The position numbers were made by a program, and so were the translations under genes. The notes under the pieces are model-generated. The model had not been told where the DNA came from. It did no database searches and saw nothing but the letters and a program-made list of their open reading frames with translations. DNA of 64,000 bases from contig JBKBMG010000011.1 in assembly GCA_046295975.1 (NCBI GenBank), positions 49,558 to 113,557 on the forward strand. The letters run 5' to 3'. This stretch comes from UBA2357 sp046295975. Lineage in GTDB: Bacteria; Pseudomonadota; Gammaproteobacteria; Burkholderiales; Rhodocyclaceae. Below, one piece after another: positions 50,818 to 58,040 of this stretch (position 1 is the stretch's first letter; every line of letters starts with the position of its first letter).

Positions 50818-51801
50818 TCACTTGTTGTTATGTTTCCAGCGACGATCCACCATCAGACCGAGCGCGGCCAACACCAGCAGCCAGCCCGCGGCAAGCAGCC
50901 AGCCCGCGGGCGGCGGCACCGCCAGCCCCGCCAATGCAACGAGGCCGCCCGCCACCATGGCGGACAGCCAGCGCGCGGCCATGGCCGAATGCGACATGCC
51001 GGACCGCACCATCCGCTGGTAATAATGGCTGCGGTGGGCCTCCCAGACCCGTTCGCCGCGCAGGGCGCGACGGCAAAGCGTAACACTCGCGTCCATCAGG
51101 AACGGCGCGAACACGACGACGGGAAACCAGGCGGGCCAGACCCCAAGGTCGACGCCATGCCAACCGAGTGCCCCCGCGAGAAACCCCAGGGGAATGGATC
51201 CGACATCGCCCATGAAAATGCGCGCGGGATGCCAGTTGAACGCAACGAAGGCGGCTGAGGCGGCGACCAGCGCCGCGCAAAACGCCGCCATCTCGGGCAT
51301 GTCGGCACGGGCGAAAGCGAATGCGTAGGCGCCGAAACCTGCGATCGCCATACTGCCAGCAAGCCCATCTGCCCCATCCATGAAATTGTATGCGTTTATT
51401 GCCCATCCGATCAGGACGATGATGGGAATCGCGAGTGCAAGCGCAGGTGGTTCGTGCAAAAAAACAACACTCGCGGCCACGGCGAGATGCACCGCCAGAC
51501 GCATCCAGAACGGCAGGTGGCGCCAGTCGTCGAGCAGCGAAATCGCGGCCAGCACAGCCACACCTGCCAGCCAGGACGTGCCGACGTCCAGCCAGGCGCC
51601 GGCCACCAGCGCAGCGGCGACGATGCCCAGGCCACCGCCATGGGGCGTAGGCAAGTCGTGCAGAGAACGGTGGCCGGGCCGATCCAGCCCGACCTTAGCG
51701 AAACGCAATCTCACACCGATCACCAGGGCCGACAGCAGCGCCGCGACGACCAGCAGGGGCGCGTGAGGCAGGAACCGGGCGAGCACGTCCCAGCCGCTCA
51801 T
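50818..51801 (-). CDS. WecA/WbpL-type undecaprenyl-phosphate sugar-phosphate transferase
   Basis: Initiates a lipid-linked glycan by moving a sugar-1-phosphate (often FucNAc or QuiNAc with WbpL) to undecaprenyl phosphate. 327 residues, about ten helices. MraY-family motifs: TPHGGGLGIV, LLDDWRHLP, NAYNFMDGADGLAG (the Asp-rich site), RIFMGDVGS and HRSHYYQRMV. ATG at 51801 overlaps the epimerase stop as ATGA. At 51455-51470 codons GTT-GTT-TTT-TTG, unlike the rest of the gene, carry the 16-bp repeated motif. Confidence 0.93.
   Translation of the reverse strand: MSGWDVLARFLPHAPLLVVAALLSALVIGVRLRFAKVGLDRPGHRSLHDLPTPHGGGLGIVAAALVAGAWLDVGTSWLAGVAVLAAISLLDDWRHLPFWMRLAVHLAVAASVVFLHEPPALALAIPIIVLIGWAINAYNFMDGADGLAGSMAIAGFGAYAFAFARADMPEMAAFCAALVAASAAFVAFNWHPARIFMGDVGSIPLGFLAGALGWHGVDLGVWPAWFPVVVFAPFLMDASVTLCRRALRGERVWEAHRSHYYQRMVRSGMSHSAMAARWLSAMVAGGLVALAGLAVPPPAGWLLAAGWLLVLAALGLMVDRRWKHNNK
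51455..51470. repeat. 16-bp repeated motif, copy 3, inside the WbpL-type gene
   Basis: TGCAAAAAAACAACAC, identical to bases 2-17 of the two copies at 33.7-33.9 kb. In the gene it encodes S-V-V-F-L-H with A+T-rich codons where the rest of the gene uses G/C-ending ones. Confidence 0.85.
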
Positions 51802-52787
51802 GCCGCCCGCTCCATGGCGGTGGCGCCCAGCATCTCCGCCACACCTTCGGCCAGCCCCACGCGGGCCTCCCAGCCGAGCGCATCGTGGAGCGCACGGGCG
51901 GAATAGCACTCGGCGCCGAGCAGACGCGCGACCACCGCCTCATCGATGGGCAGGGGACGGCCGAGTGCGCGCGACAACGCCCCCCCAAGGCGCCCGGCTA
52001 CACCCAGCAGCCCTGCGGGGACGCGCCAGCGGGCAGGCGGCCGGCCCAGCGCGGCACGGATCGCGTCGTACAGCTCCGCGCCCGAGTTCGGAACGGGGTG
52101 CGCGACGATGAAGGTCCGGCCATGGCTGCGCCCATCGTCGAGCACCCGCATGATGGCCGCAGCCACATCGCGGACGTGAACCAGCGAGCGCCGCGCGCCG
52201 GTTTCGGGCAGCGGCGGAAACCATCCGGCGCGCACGCCGCGGGCCATGCGTTCGAGGTTGCCCCGGCCGCCGCGGCCATACACCATGGCCAGGCGCAGAC
52301 AGGTTCCGGCCGGGCCGCCGGTGCGAGGCGCGTCAAGCACGACCGCCTCGGCCGCGCGCTTGGCGCGACCGTAGGCGGTGTCGGGCGGCAGCGGCCAGGT
52401 TTCGTCGGCCACCGCGGCGCCGGGGTGGCCCATCGCCTTGACGCTGGAGAGGAACACCAGATGTCGCACGCCCGCACGGGTGGCGGCGGCGACCAGTCGG
52501 CGGGTACCGTTCAGATTGATTTCGCTGTGAAGCCGCTCGGCGTCGCCGGGCGCATCGCCGAACGCATGCGCGTATCCCGCACAGTGCACCACCGCGTCGA
52601 AGCCGGCGCAGGCGCGCTCCAGCGCGGCCTCGTCGGCAAGATCACCGAGCAGCATCGGCTGGTCGCCCGCAGCCACGGGCGTCCGGTACAGTCCTGCCGC
52701 GTCGCGGCCGTCGGCCACGAGCGCGGCCAGCAGGCGCGCGCCGATGAAGCCGCCGGCACCGGTCACGAGGATCCGCGGGGACGTCAT
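51798..52787 (-). CDS. NAD-dependent sugar epimerase/reductase (WbpK-like)
   Basis: 329 residues, extended SDR fold. TGAGGFIGARLL (8-19), HCAGYAH, SSVKAMG and the catalytic YGRAK. The lone 4-reductase of the FucNAc/QuiNAc route (WbpK type) paired with a WecA-type transferase is the usual arrangement. The substrate is inferred from neighbours. It begins directly after the next epimerase stop. Confidence 0.82.
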   Translation of the reverse strand: MTSPRILVTGAGGFIGARLLAALVADGRDAAGLYRTPVAAGDQPMLLGDLADEAALERACAGFDAVVHCAGYAHAFGDAPGDAERLHSEINLNGTRRLVAAATRAGVRHLVFLSSVKAMGHPGAAVADETWPLPPDTAYGRAKRAAEAVVLDAPRTGGPAGTCLRLAMVYGRGGRGNLERMARGVRAGWFPPLPETGARRSLVHVRDVAAAIMRVLDDGRSHGRTFIVAHPVPNSGAELYDAIRAALGRPPARWRVPAGLLGVAGRLGGALSRALGRPLPIDEAVVARLLGAECYSARALHDALGWEARVGLAEGVAEMLGATAMERAA

Positions 52788-53795
52788 TCAGACGCGGTAG
52801 TAGTCGCGATACCAGGCCACGAAACGGGACACGCCATCGGCCACGCTGGTTGCGGGCGCGAAGCCCGTCCACGCGTTGAGTTCGTCGGTGTCGGCGAAGG
52901 TCGCCGGCACATCGCCGTCCTGCAGGGGCAGGAAGTTCTTTTCCGCCTTGCGGTCGAGGGCATGCTCGATCGCCTCGATGAAGGCCATGAGCTCCACCGG
53001 GTTGTTGTTGCCGATGTTGAACACCCTGAAGGGCGCATTGCTGCGACCGGGGTCGGGTTGCATCGGGTCGAAGGCGGGGTCGGCCTCGGCGATGCGGTCC
53101 AGGGTGCGCACCACGCCTTCGACGATGTCGTCGATGTAGGTGAAGTCGCGGCGCATGCGGCCGTGGTTGAACACGTCGATCGGCCGTCCTTCCAGAATCG
53201 CCTTGGTGAACAGGAACAGCGCCATGTCGGGCCGCCCCCACGGACCATAGACGGTGAAGAAGCGCAGCCCGGTGGTGGGCAGACCGAACAGGTGGCTGTA
53301 GGTGTGGGCCATCAATTCGTTGGCCTTCTTGGTGGCCGCATACATGCTCACCGGGTGGTCGACGCTGTCGTGCTCGGAAAACGGCATGCGCGTGTTGCCG
53401 CCGTACACGCTGGAACTGCTTGCGTACACCAGATGCGCCACACGATTGTGCCGGCAACCTTCGAGGATGTTCATGAAGCCGACAATGTTGCTGTCGACGT
53501 AGGAGTGGGGATTCTTCAGGGAATAGCGCACACCGGCCTGGGCGGCGAGGTGCACCACGCGGTCGAAGCCTTCCTCGGCGAACAGCCGCTCCATGCCCGG
53601 CCGGTCGGCCACGTCCATGTGGACGAAGCGGAAGCCGCCCTGCGGCGTGAGCCGGGCAAGGCGGTCGTGCTTGAGCCGGGGGTCGTAATAGTCGTTCAGG
53701 TTGTCCAGCCCGACGACCTCATCGCCGCGCGCCAGCAAAACCTGCGATACATGCATGCCTATGAAGCCGGCTGCGCCGGTGACGAGGACTTTCAT
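52788..53795 (-). CDS. UDP-glucuronate 4-epimerase (CapI/LpsL-like)
   Basis: Converts UDP-GlcA to UDP-GalA. 335 residues. TGAAGFIGMHV, HLAAQAGVRYSLKNP, SSSSVYGGN, the Y-x3-K in YAATKKANE, and RFFTVYGPWGRPDMA, all strong for this subgroup over GalE. First gene of the second glycan operon. Confidence 0.9.
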   Translation of the reverse strand: MKVLVTGAAGFIGMHVSQVLLARGDEVVGLDNLNDYYDPRLKHDRLARLTPQGGFRFVHMDVADRPGMERLFAEEGFDRVVHLAAQAGVRYSLKNPHSYVDSNIVGFMNILEGCRHNRVAHLVYASSSSVYGGNTRMPFSEHDSVDHPVSMYAATKKANELMAHTYSHLFGLPTTGLRFFTVYGPWGRPDMALFLFTKAILEGRPIDVFNHGRMRRDFTYIDDIVEGVVRTLDRIAEADPAFDPMQPDPGRSNAPFRVFNIGNNNPVELMAFIEAIEHALDRKAEKNFLPLQDGDVPATFADTDELNAWTGFAPATSVADGVSRFVAWYRDYYRV

Positions 53796-53843
53796 GTTCG
53801 CGTATCCCGCAATTTTCGAAGTCTGCGATTATCGCATACGTCG

Positions 53844-53868
53844 ATGCCGCTGAAATGACAAGCGGCAT
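53844..53868. promoter_or_regulatory. Inverted repeat between the epimerase and waaA genes
   Basis: ATGCCGCT (53844-53851) and AGCGGCAT (53861-53868) are perfect 8-bp arms around a 9-nt spacer in the 138-bp divergent region. GATAAT on the minus strand at 53833-53828 may be the -10 for the epimerase operon, 33 bp before its start. The repeat would sit near the -35 and could be an operator. Confidence 0.4.
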
Positions 53869-53933
53869 GCTGCGGCGGCCTCGCAACCGCCGCGGGTATA
53901 CTGGCGCACCCCAACCCCCCGTGCCAGACCTCG

Positions 53934-55244
53934 ATGCTGCTTCGTTTCGCCTACGCCCTGCTGTGGACACTGGCCCTGCCGCTGGCGCTGGCAAGGCTCT
54001 ACTGGCGGGCACGCCGCCAGCCGGCGTACGCAGCACACGTGGGGGAACGCTTTGGGCGCTATGCGCCCCAGCCCGGCGGACCAACGCTGTGGGTGCATGC
54101 GGTATCGGTCGGCGAGACCCGCGCCGCCGAGCCGCTGATCCGGGCCATGCGCAAACGCTGGCCGGCGCACCGTATCGTGCTGACCGCCATGACCCCGACC
54201 GGACGCGATACCGCGCGCGCCCTGTTCGGCACGGATCCGGCGATCACCCTGGCCTACCTGCCCTACGATCACCCCTTTCTGGTCGATCGCTTTCTGCGAC
54301 ATTTCTCACCCGATTTCGGCGTGGTCATGGAAACCGAACTGTGGCCCGCCCTGCTGCAAGCGTGCGCCGCATCCGGCCGCCCGGTGATGCTCGCCAATGC
54401 TCGTCTGTCGGAGCGCAGCGCGCGCGGCTACGCCCGCTGGCCGGCGCTGACGCGCGCCACCCTGGGTGCGCTCGCGGCGATCGGATGCCAGACTGACGAC
54501 GACGGTCGCCGCCTCGCGGCACTGGGCGCAAGCCGCGTCACCACCACTGGCAACATCAAGTTCGACATCAGCCCGCCATCCGCGCAGCTGGCGCTGGCCC
54601 AGCAGTTTCGCGCGCGCCTGGGCGGGCGCCACGCGGTACTGCTGGCGAGCGCCCGCGACGGCGAGGAGGCCATGCTGCTCGACGCGCTGCCGCCGACCGC
54701 GCAACGACGGGGAATCGTATGGGTAATCGTGCCCCGCCATCCACAGCGTTTCGACGAGGTGGCCCGCCTGGTGGTCGCCCATGGCCTGCACCTGTGCCGC
54801 CGCAGCGACAACGAGGCCGTGGGGGATGCGGATGTCTGGCTGGGGGATTCGATGGGTGAGATGTTCGCCTACTACGCCGCTTGCGATGTGGCGCTGATCG
54901 GTGGCAGCTGGTTGCCCTTCGGCGGGCAGAATCTGATCGAGCCCTGCGCGGTCGGCACCCCGGTGCTGGTCGGCCCCCACACCTTCAACTTCGCCCAAGT
55001 GGCGGAACAGGCGGTGGACGCGGGTGCGGCGCTGCGAGCCGCCGATCTGCCGCAGGCGGTCGTGCTTGCCACGGCGCTGCTGGACGACACCTCCCGGCGC
55101 GAAACCATGTCGGTCCGCGGCCGAGCCTTCGCCCGACGCCACGCCGGTGCAACCGAGCGGACCATGGCCGTACTGGAAGCCGTGGTCGCCCCACCGCACG
55201 AGTTGCGCACCCGACCATCGGCTGAGCCGCGGCACAGCCGGTAG
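53934..55244 (+). CDS. waaA: 3-deoxy-D-manno-octulosonic acid transferase
   Basis: Adds Kdo from CMP-Kdo to lipid A precursor. 436 residues, the usual length. N-terminal membrane helix (about 5-25), catalytic-site run VHAVSVGETRAAEPLI, METELWP, and the CMP-Kdo site GGSWLPFGGQNLIEP. The inner-core step confirms an LPS-bearing Gram-negative. Convergent with the TolC gene 15 bp away. Confidence 0.96.
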   Translation: MLLRFAYALLWTLALPLALARLYWRARRQPAYAAHVGERFGRYAPQPGGPTLWVHAVSVGETRAAEPLIRAMRKRWPAHRIVLTAMTPTGRDTARALFGTDPAITLAYLPYDHPFLVDRFLRHFSPDFGVVMETELWPALLQACAASGRPVMLANARLSERSARGYARWPALTRATLGALAAIGCQTDDDGRRLAALGASRVTTTGNIKFDISPPSAQLALAQQFRARLGGRHAVLLASARDGEEAMLLDALPPTAQRRGIVWVIVPRHPQRFDEVARLVVAHGLHLCRRSDNEAVGDADVWLGDSMGEMFAYYAACDVALIGGSWLPFGGQNLIEPCAVGTPVLVGPHTFNFAQVAEQAVDAGAALRAADLPQAVVLATALLDDTSRRETMSVRGRAFARRHAGATERTMAVLEAVVAPPHELRTRPSAEPRHSR

Positions 55245-55259
55245 GGCCTGCCGCAGCTA

Positions 55260-56558
55260 TCAGGGCGTCGTGCCGAGCAGCGCGTTGATCGCCTCGATGT
55301 CGTCCTCGCCCAGCGCCCCGGCGGCAGCCTTGAGGCGCAACTGCGCCAGCAGGGTGTCGTAGCGCGCCTGCGCGAGTTGGCGACGGGTGTCGGCCAACTG
55401 GGTCTGGGCATTCAACACGTCGATGTTGATCCGCACGCCGACCTCGTAGCCCAGGCGGTTCGCCTCCAGGGCCGAGTTGGACGACACTTCGGCCGCCTCC
55501 AGCGCCTTGATCTGCGCCATGCCGCTGGTCACGCCGACGAAGGCCTGACGCGCGGCGAGGGCCGCGCTGCGACGCGCGTCATCGACGTCGGAATCGGCCT
55601 TGACCCGCAGCGCCGCGGCCTCGCGCTCGCGCGACGAGATCGCGCCACCCGCGTACAGCGGCACATTGAGCTGCACACCGATGGTGGTGGAATCGGCCCG
55701 GCCGGAACTCATGCTCTGGCGCGAGGCATGACCATGGCTCGCCACCAGGTCGACCGTCGGATAGTGTCCGGCTCGACTGCTCAGGACGTCTTGCTCGGCG
55801 ATCTCGCGAGCCAGCAGCTGCAGTTGCACAGCGTAACCACCCTGCTCCGCGGCGGCCGCCCAGTCCAGTGGGTTGGCGGGCTGCGGCGGCGAGAACTCCA
55901 CATCGGGGCGCAGCGTCGCGAGTACCTCGGGATCGCGACCGATGACTTGCGCCAACGCCTGACGGGCCACGTCGAGCCCGCTTTCGGCCGCGATCACCTG
56001 GGCCACCGCGAGATCGAAACGGGATTGCGCCTCATGCACGTCGGTGATCGTGACCGTGCCAACCTCGAAGCTGGTCCGCGCGATCTCCAGTTGCTCGGCC
56101 GCCGCGGTACGCAATTGCACCACCGCGGACAGCGCATCCTGGGCGTTGAGCACGTTGAAATAGGCCTCGGAGACGCGCAGGATCAAATCCTGCCGGGCGA
56201 GTTCGAACTCGACTTCGGCAGCTTCGGTCTGCAACTCGCCTTGGCGGGCGGCAATGCGGTTCTGCACGCGATACAACGGCTGGGTGAGCTGCACGCCCCA
56301 GGAGTTGCTGTTATAGGTCGTGCGCGATGCCGCACTGGGATCGACGCTGTTCCGGTTGGCCCCGGCCGAGGCGCCAATACTGGGCAACAATCCGGCACGG
56401 GCCTGCACCACCCGCTCCTGCCCGGCCTGAAACTGCGCCTGGGCGGCGGCAAAGCGCGCGTCGTGGGCGACGGCGTCGCGGTACACCTCCATTAGGTCGG
56501 CCGACCAGGCCAGGGACGGGAACAGGGTCGCAAGACAAACGGCCACGGTACGTTTCAT
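55260..56558 (-). CDS. tolC: TolC-family outer-membrane efflux protein
   Basis: 432 residues from ATG at 56558, with AGGAGCG 6 bases upstream. Signal peptide to about residue 20 (LAWSA|DLMEVYRDAV). Two OEP repeats with long helices: LTQPLYRVQNRIAARQGELQTE, RFDLAVAQVIAAESGLDVAR, and in repeat two LNVPLYAGGAISSREREAAALR and RLGYEVGVRINIDVLNAQTQL. It may serve the RND pump 2 kb upstream or the type I/other exporters; the separate transcript and gap do not prove pairing. Confidence 0.92.
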   Translation of the reverse strand: MKRTVAVCLATLFPSLAWSADLMEVYRDAVAHDARFAAAQAQFQAGQERVVQARAGLLPSIGASAGANRNSVDPSAASRTTYNSNSWGVQLTQPLYRVQNRIAARQGELQTEAAEVEFELARQDLILRVSEAYFNVLNAQDALSAVVQLRTAAAEQLEIARTSFEVGTVTITDVHEAQSRFDLAVAQVIAAESGLDVARQALAQVIGRDPEVLATLRPDVEFSPPQPANPLDWAAAAEQGGYAVQLQLLAREIAEQDVLSSRAGHYPTVDLVASHGHASRQSMSSGRADSTTIGVQLNVPLYAGGAISSREREAAALRVKADSDVDDARRSAALAARQAFVGVTSGMAQIKALEAAEVSSNSALEANRLGYEVGVRINIDVLNAQTQLADTRRQLAQARYDTLLAQLRLKAAAGALGEDDIEAINALLGTTP

Positions 56559-56607
56559 GAATCGCTCCTGGAGTCGATAAGACTGGGGAAACACTGAGTC
56601 ACAATCC

Positions 56608-56656
56608 GTTCGCCCTGAGCCCTTCGGCTGCGCTCAGGACAGGCTTGTCGAAGGGC
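56608..56656. repeat. REP-like palindromic element
   Basis: CCTGAGC (56614-56620) pairs with GCTCAGG (56632-56638); alternatively GCCCTTCG (56619-56626) pairs with CGAAGGGC (56649-56656). The string GTTCGCCCTGAG...CTTGTCGAAGGGC resembles a REP-type repeat known from many proteobacterial genomes. It lies in the 226-bp gap between the TolC start and the rhodanese stop. The remaining gap has no promoter I can support. Confidence 0.7.
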
Positions 56657-56784
56657 ATGCCTCAGAAAATCAAGGGCTTCGACTGGCCCACCCCGAACGG
56701 TGGGGAATAAATCAGTGCTTCCCTAGGGATGACGGTGGATGACGCCGCAGGGACGGACCAGCCCGCTGCTGCGGCCCCGACACA

Positions 56785-57108
56785 TCAATATTGCGGCATG
56801 GACGGATCGACCTGCGCCGACCACCCGGCAACACCGCCGGCAAGATTGATGACGCGACCAAAGCCGTTGCGTTCCAGGAACATCGCCACCTGCGCACTGC
56901 GCCCGCCGTGATGGCATATCACCACGAATTCGGCCTGCGGATCGAGCTCAGCCAGCCGCGTCGGCACCGCCCCCATGGGGACGTGTCGCGATCCCGGGAT
57001 ATGGCACAGTTCGAACTCCCAGGGCTCGCGCACGTCGAGCAGGACGGGGGGTTCGCGGCCGTTGTCGGCAAGCCAGGCGGAGAGTTCGGGGGCAGTCAAT
57101 TGGCGCAT
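56785..57108 (-). CDS. Single-domain rhodanese-like protein
   Basis: 107 residues. Active-site loop CHHGGRSAQ with the catalytic Cys, plus DVREPWEFELCHIPGSRHVPMG; a sulphur-carrier or sulphurtransferase fold. Eight bp after the Pcm-like gene, so cotranscribed. The substrate is unknown. Confidence 0.9.
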   Translation of the reverse strand: MRQLTAPELSAWLADNGREPPVLLDVREPWEFELCHIPGSRHVPMGAVPTRLAELDPQAEFVVICHHGGRSAQVAMFLERNGFGRVINLAGGVAGWSAQVDPSMPQY

Positions 57109-57116
57109 GGGAGGGC

Positions 57117-57770
57117 TCAGAACTGAAAGTTGTCGCCGCGTACGGCGTTGCGAATGGGTGGAACGACGGTTTCGAACACGTCTTCGGTCTTGTAGCGGCC
57201 TTCGCCGATACAGGTGATCAGACGCGCCTTCATCAGCGGCGCCTGGCCGACGAAAACGAACAGCCGGCCACCCGGCTTCAACTGATCGAGCAGGGTTTGC
57301 GGGACGACCGGCAGACCGCCCGACACCACGATCAAGTCATAGGGCGCGCGCGCTGCCCAACCCTGGGCGCCGTCCCCTTCCTCGACGAGCACGTTCTGCA
57401 CGCCATAGCGGTCGAGGTTGGTACTGGCCAGACGCACCAGTTCGGGCTCGATCTCGATGCTGCGAACCCAGTCGCTGCGGGCCGCCAGCAAGGCGGCGAA
57501 GTAGCCCGAACCGGCACCGATCTCCAGCACCGAATCGGAGCGCCGCAACTGCAGCGCCTGCAGGATCTTGCCCTCGATGATGGGTTTGAGCATCACCTGC
57601 CCCTGGCCGATCGGAATCTCGACTTCGGAGAACGCGAGATTGCGATGCGCCGCGGGCACGAACTCTTCCCGCTTGACCGTCATCAGGAGGTCGAGCACGT
57701 CCTGATCCAGCACATCCCATGGGCGGATCTGCTGCTCGACCATGTTGAAACGGGCTTGTTCGAAATTCAT
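57117..57770 (-). CDS. Protein-L-isoaspartate O-methyltransferase-like protein
   Basis: 217 residues from ATG at 57770 (MNFEQARFNMVEQQIRPWDV), AGGAAT 9 bases upstream. SAM fold with VLEIGAGSGYFAALLA, and QLKPGGRLFVFVG. Pcm-like family, but the PCMT substrate loop SQPYIVA is not clear (IPIGQGQVMLKP stands there), so repair of isoaspartate is uncertain. This pair next to a TolC gene is common in Rhodocyclales. Confidence 0.83.
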   Translation of the reverse strand: MNFEQARFNMVEQQIRPWDVLDQDVLDLLMTVKREEFVPAAHRNLAFSEVEIPIGQGQVMLKPIIEGKILQALQLRRSDSVLEIGAGSGYFAALLAARSDWVRSIEIEPELVRLASTNLDRYGVQNVLVEEGDGAQGWAARAPYDLIVVSGGLPVVPQTLLDQLKPGGRLFVFVGQAPLMKARLITCIGEGRYKTEDVFETVVPPIRNAVRGDNFQF

Positions 57771-57792
57771 GTTGGCAATTCCTGGGCAGAAT

Positions 57793-57808
57793 ATTAGCAC
57801 GCACTAAT
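57793..57808. promoter_or_regulatory. Imperfect palindrome upstream of the Pcm-like gene
   Basis: ATTAGCAC-GCACTAAT, matching in 12 of 16 bases, 23 bp before the start codon and so near the expected transcription start; a repressor site is possible. The rest of 57809-58040 has no gene or clear promoter. Confidence 0.3.
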
Positions 57809-58040
57809 TTTGCCTGCGACCCCGGCAAGGCAGCATTGCCCCACCCGGGTTCCTGATCCGCTCGCGGCGTGACGCGAGCCTCGTCCGGCATTGCGGCCAA
57901 GCATGCTCTCCAGGGGCCTGGCCCCCATGCGCCATTCGCAGCGACCGCGGGTCCGCATTCTACCCCAGTCGCCGCACGCCAACCTTGACGTAGGCTTGGT
58001 CCGGCTCGCGGACATCCGGCCTGGCCTGCTGCCGCCGCGT

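Noticed and set aside
47862..51083. A 3.2-kb open frame on the + strand opposite apaH, the dehydratase and part of the WbpL-like gene
   Set aside because: It lies antisense to three well-supported genes, has no family resemblance, and long antisense frames are expected in G+C-rich DNA with strong third-position bias. Many similar frames elsewhere (for example 11008-12819, 15081-16787, 17156-18736, 21066-22382, 58665-61403) were rejected for the same reason.
57793..57808. CIRCE heat-shock operator
   Set aside because: It begins TTAGCAC but the two arms meet with no 9-bp spacer and do not match the CIRCE arms TTAGCACTC and GAGTGCTAA; kept only as a weak palindrome.
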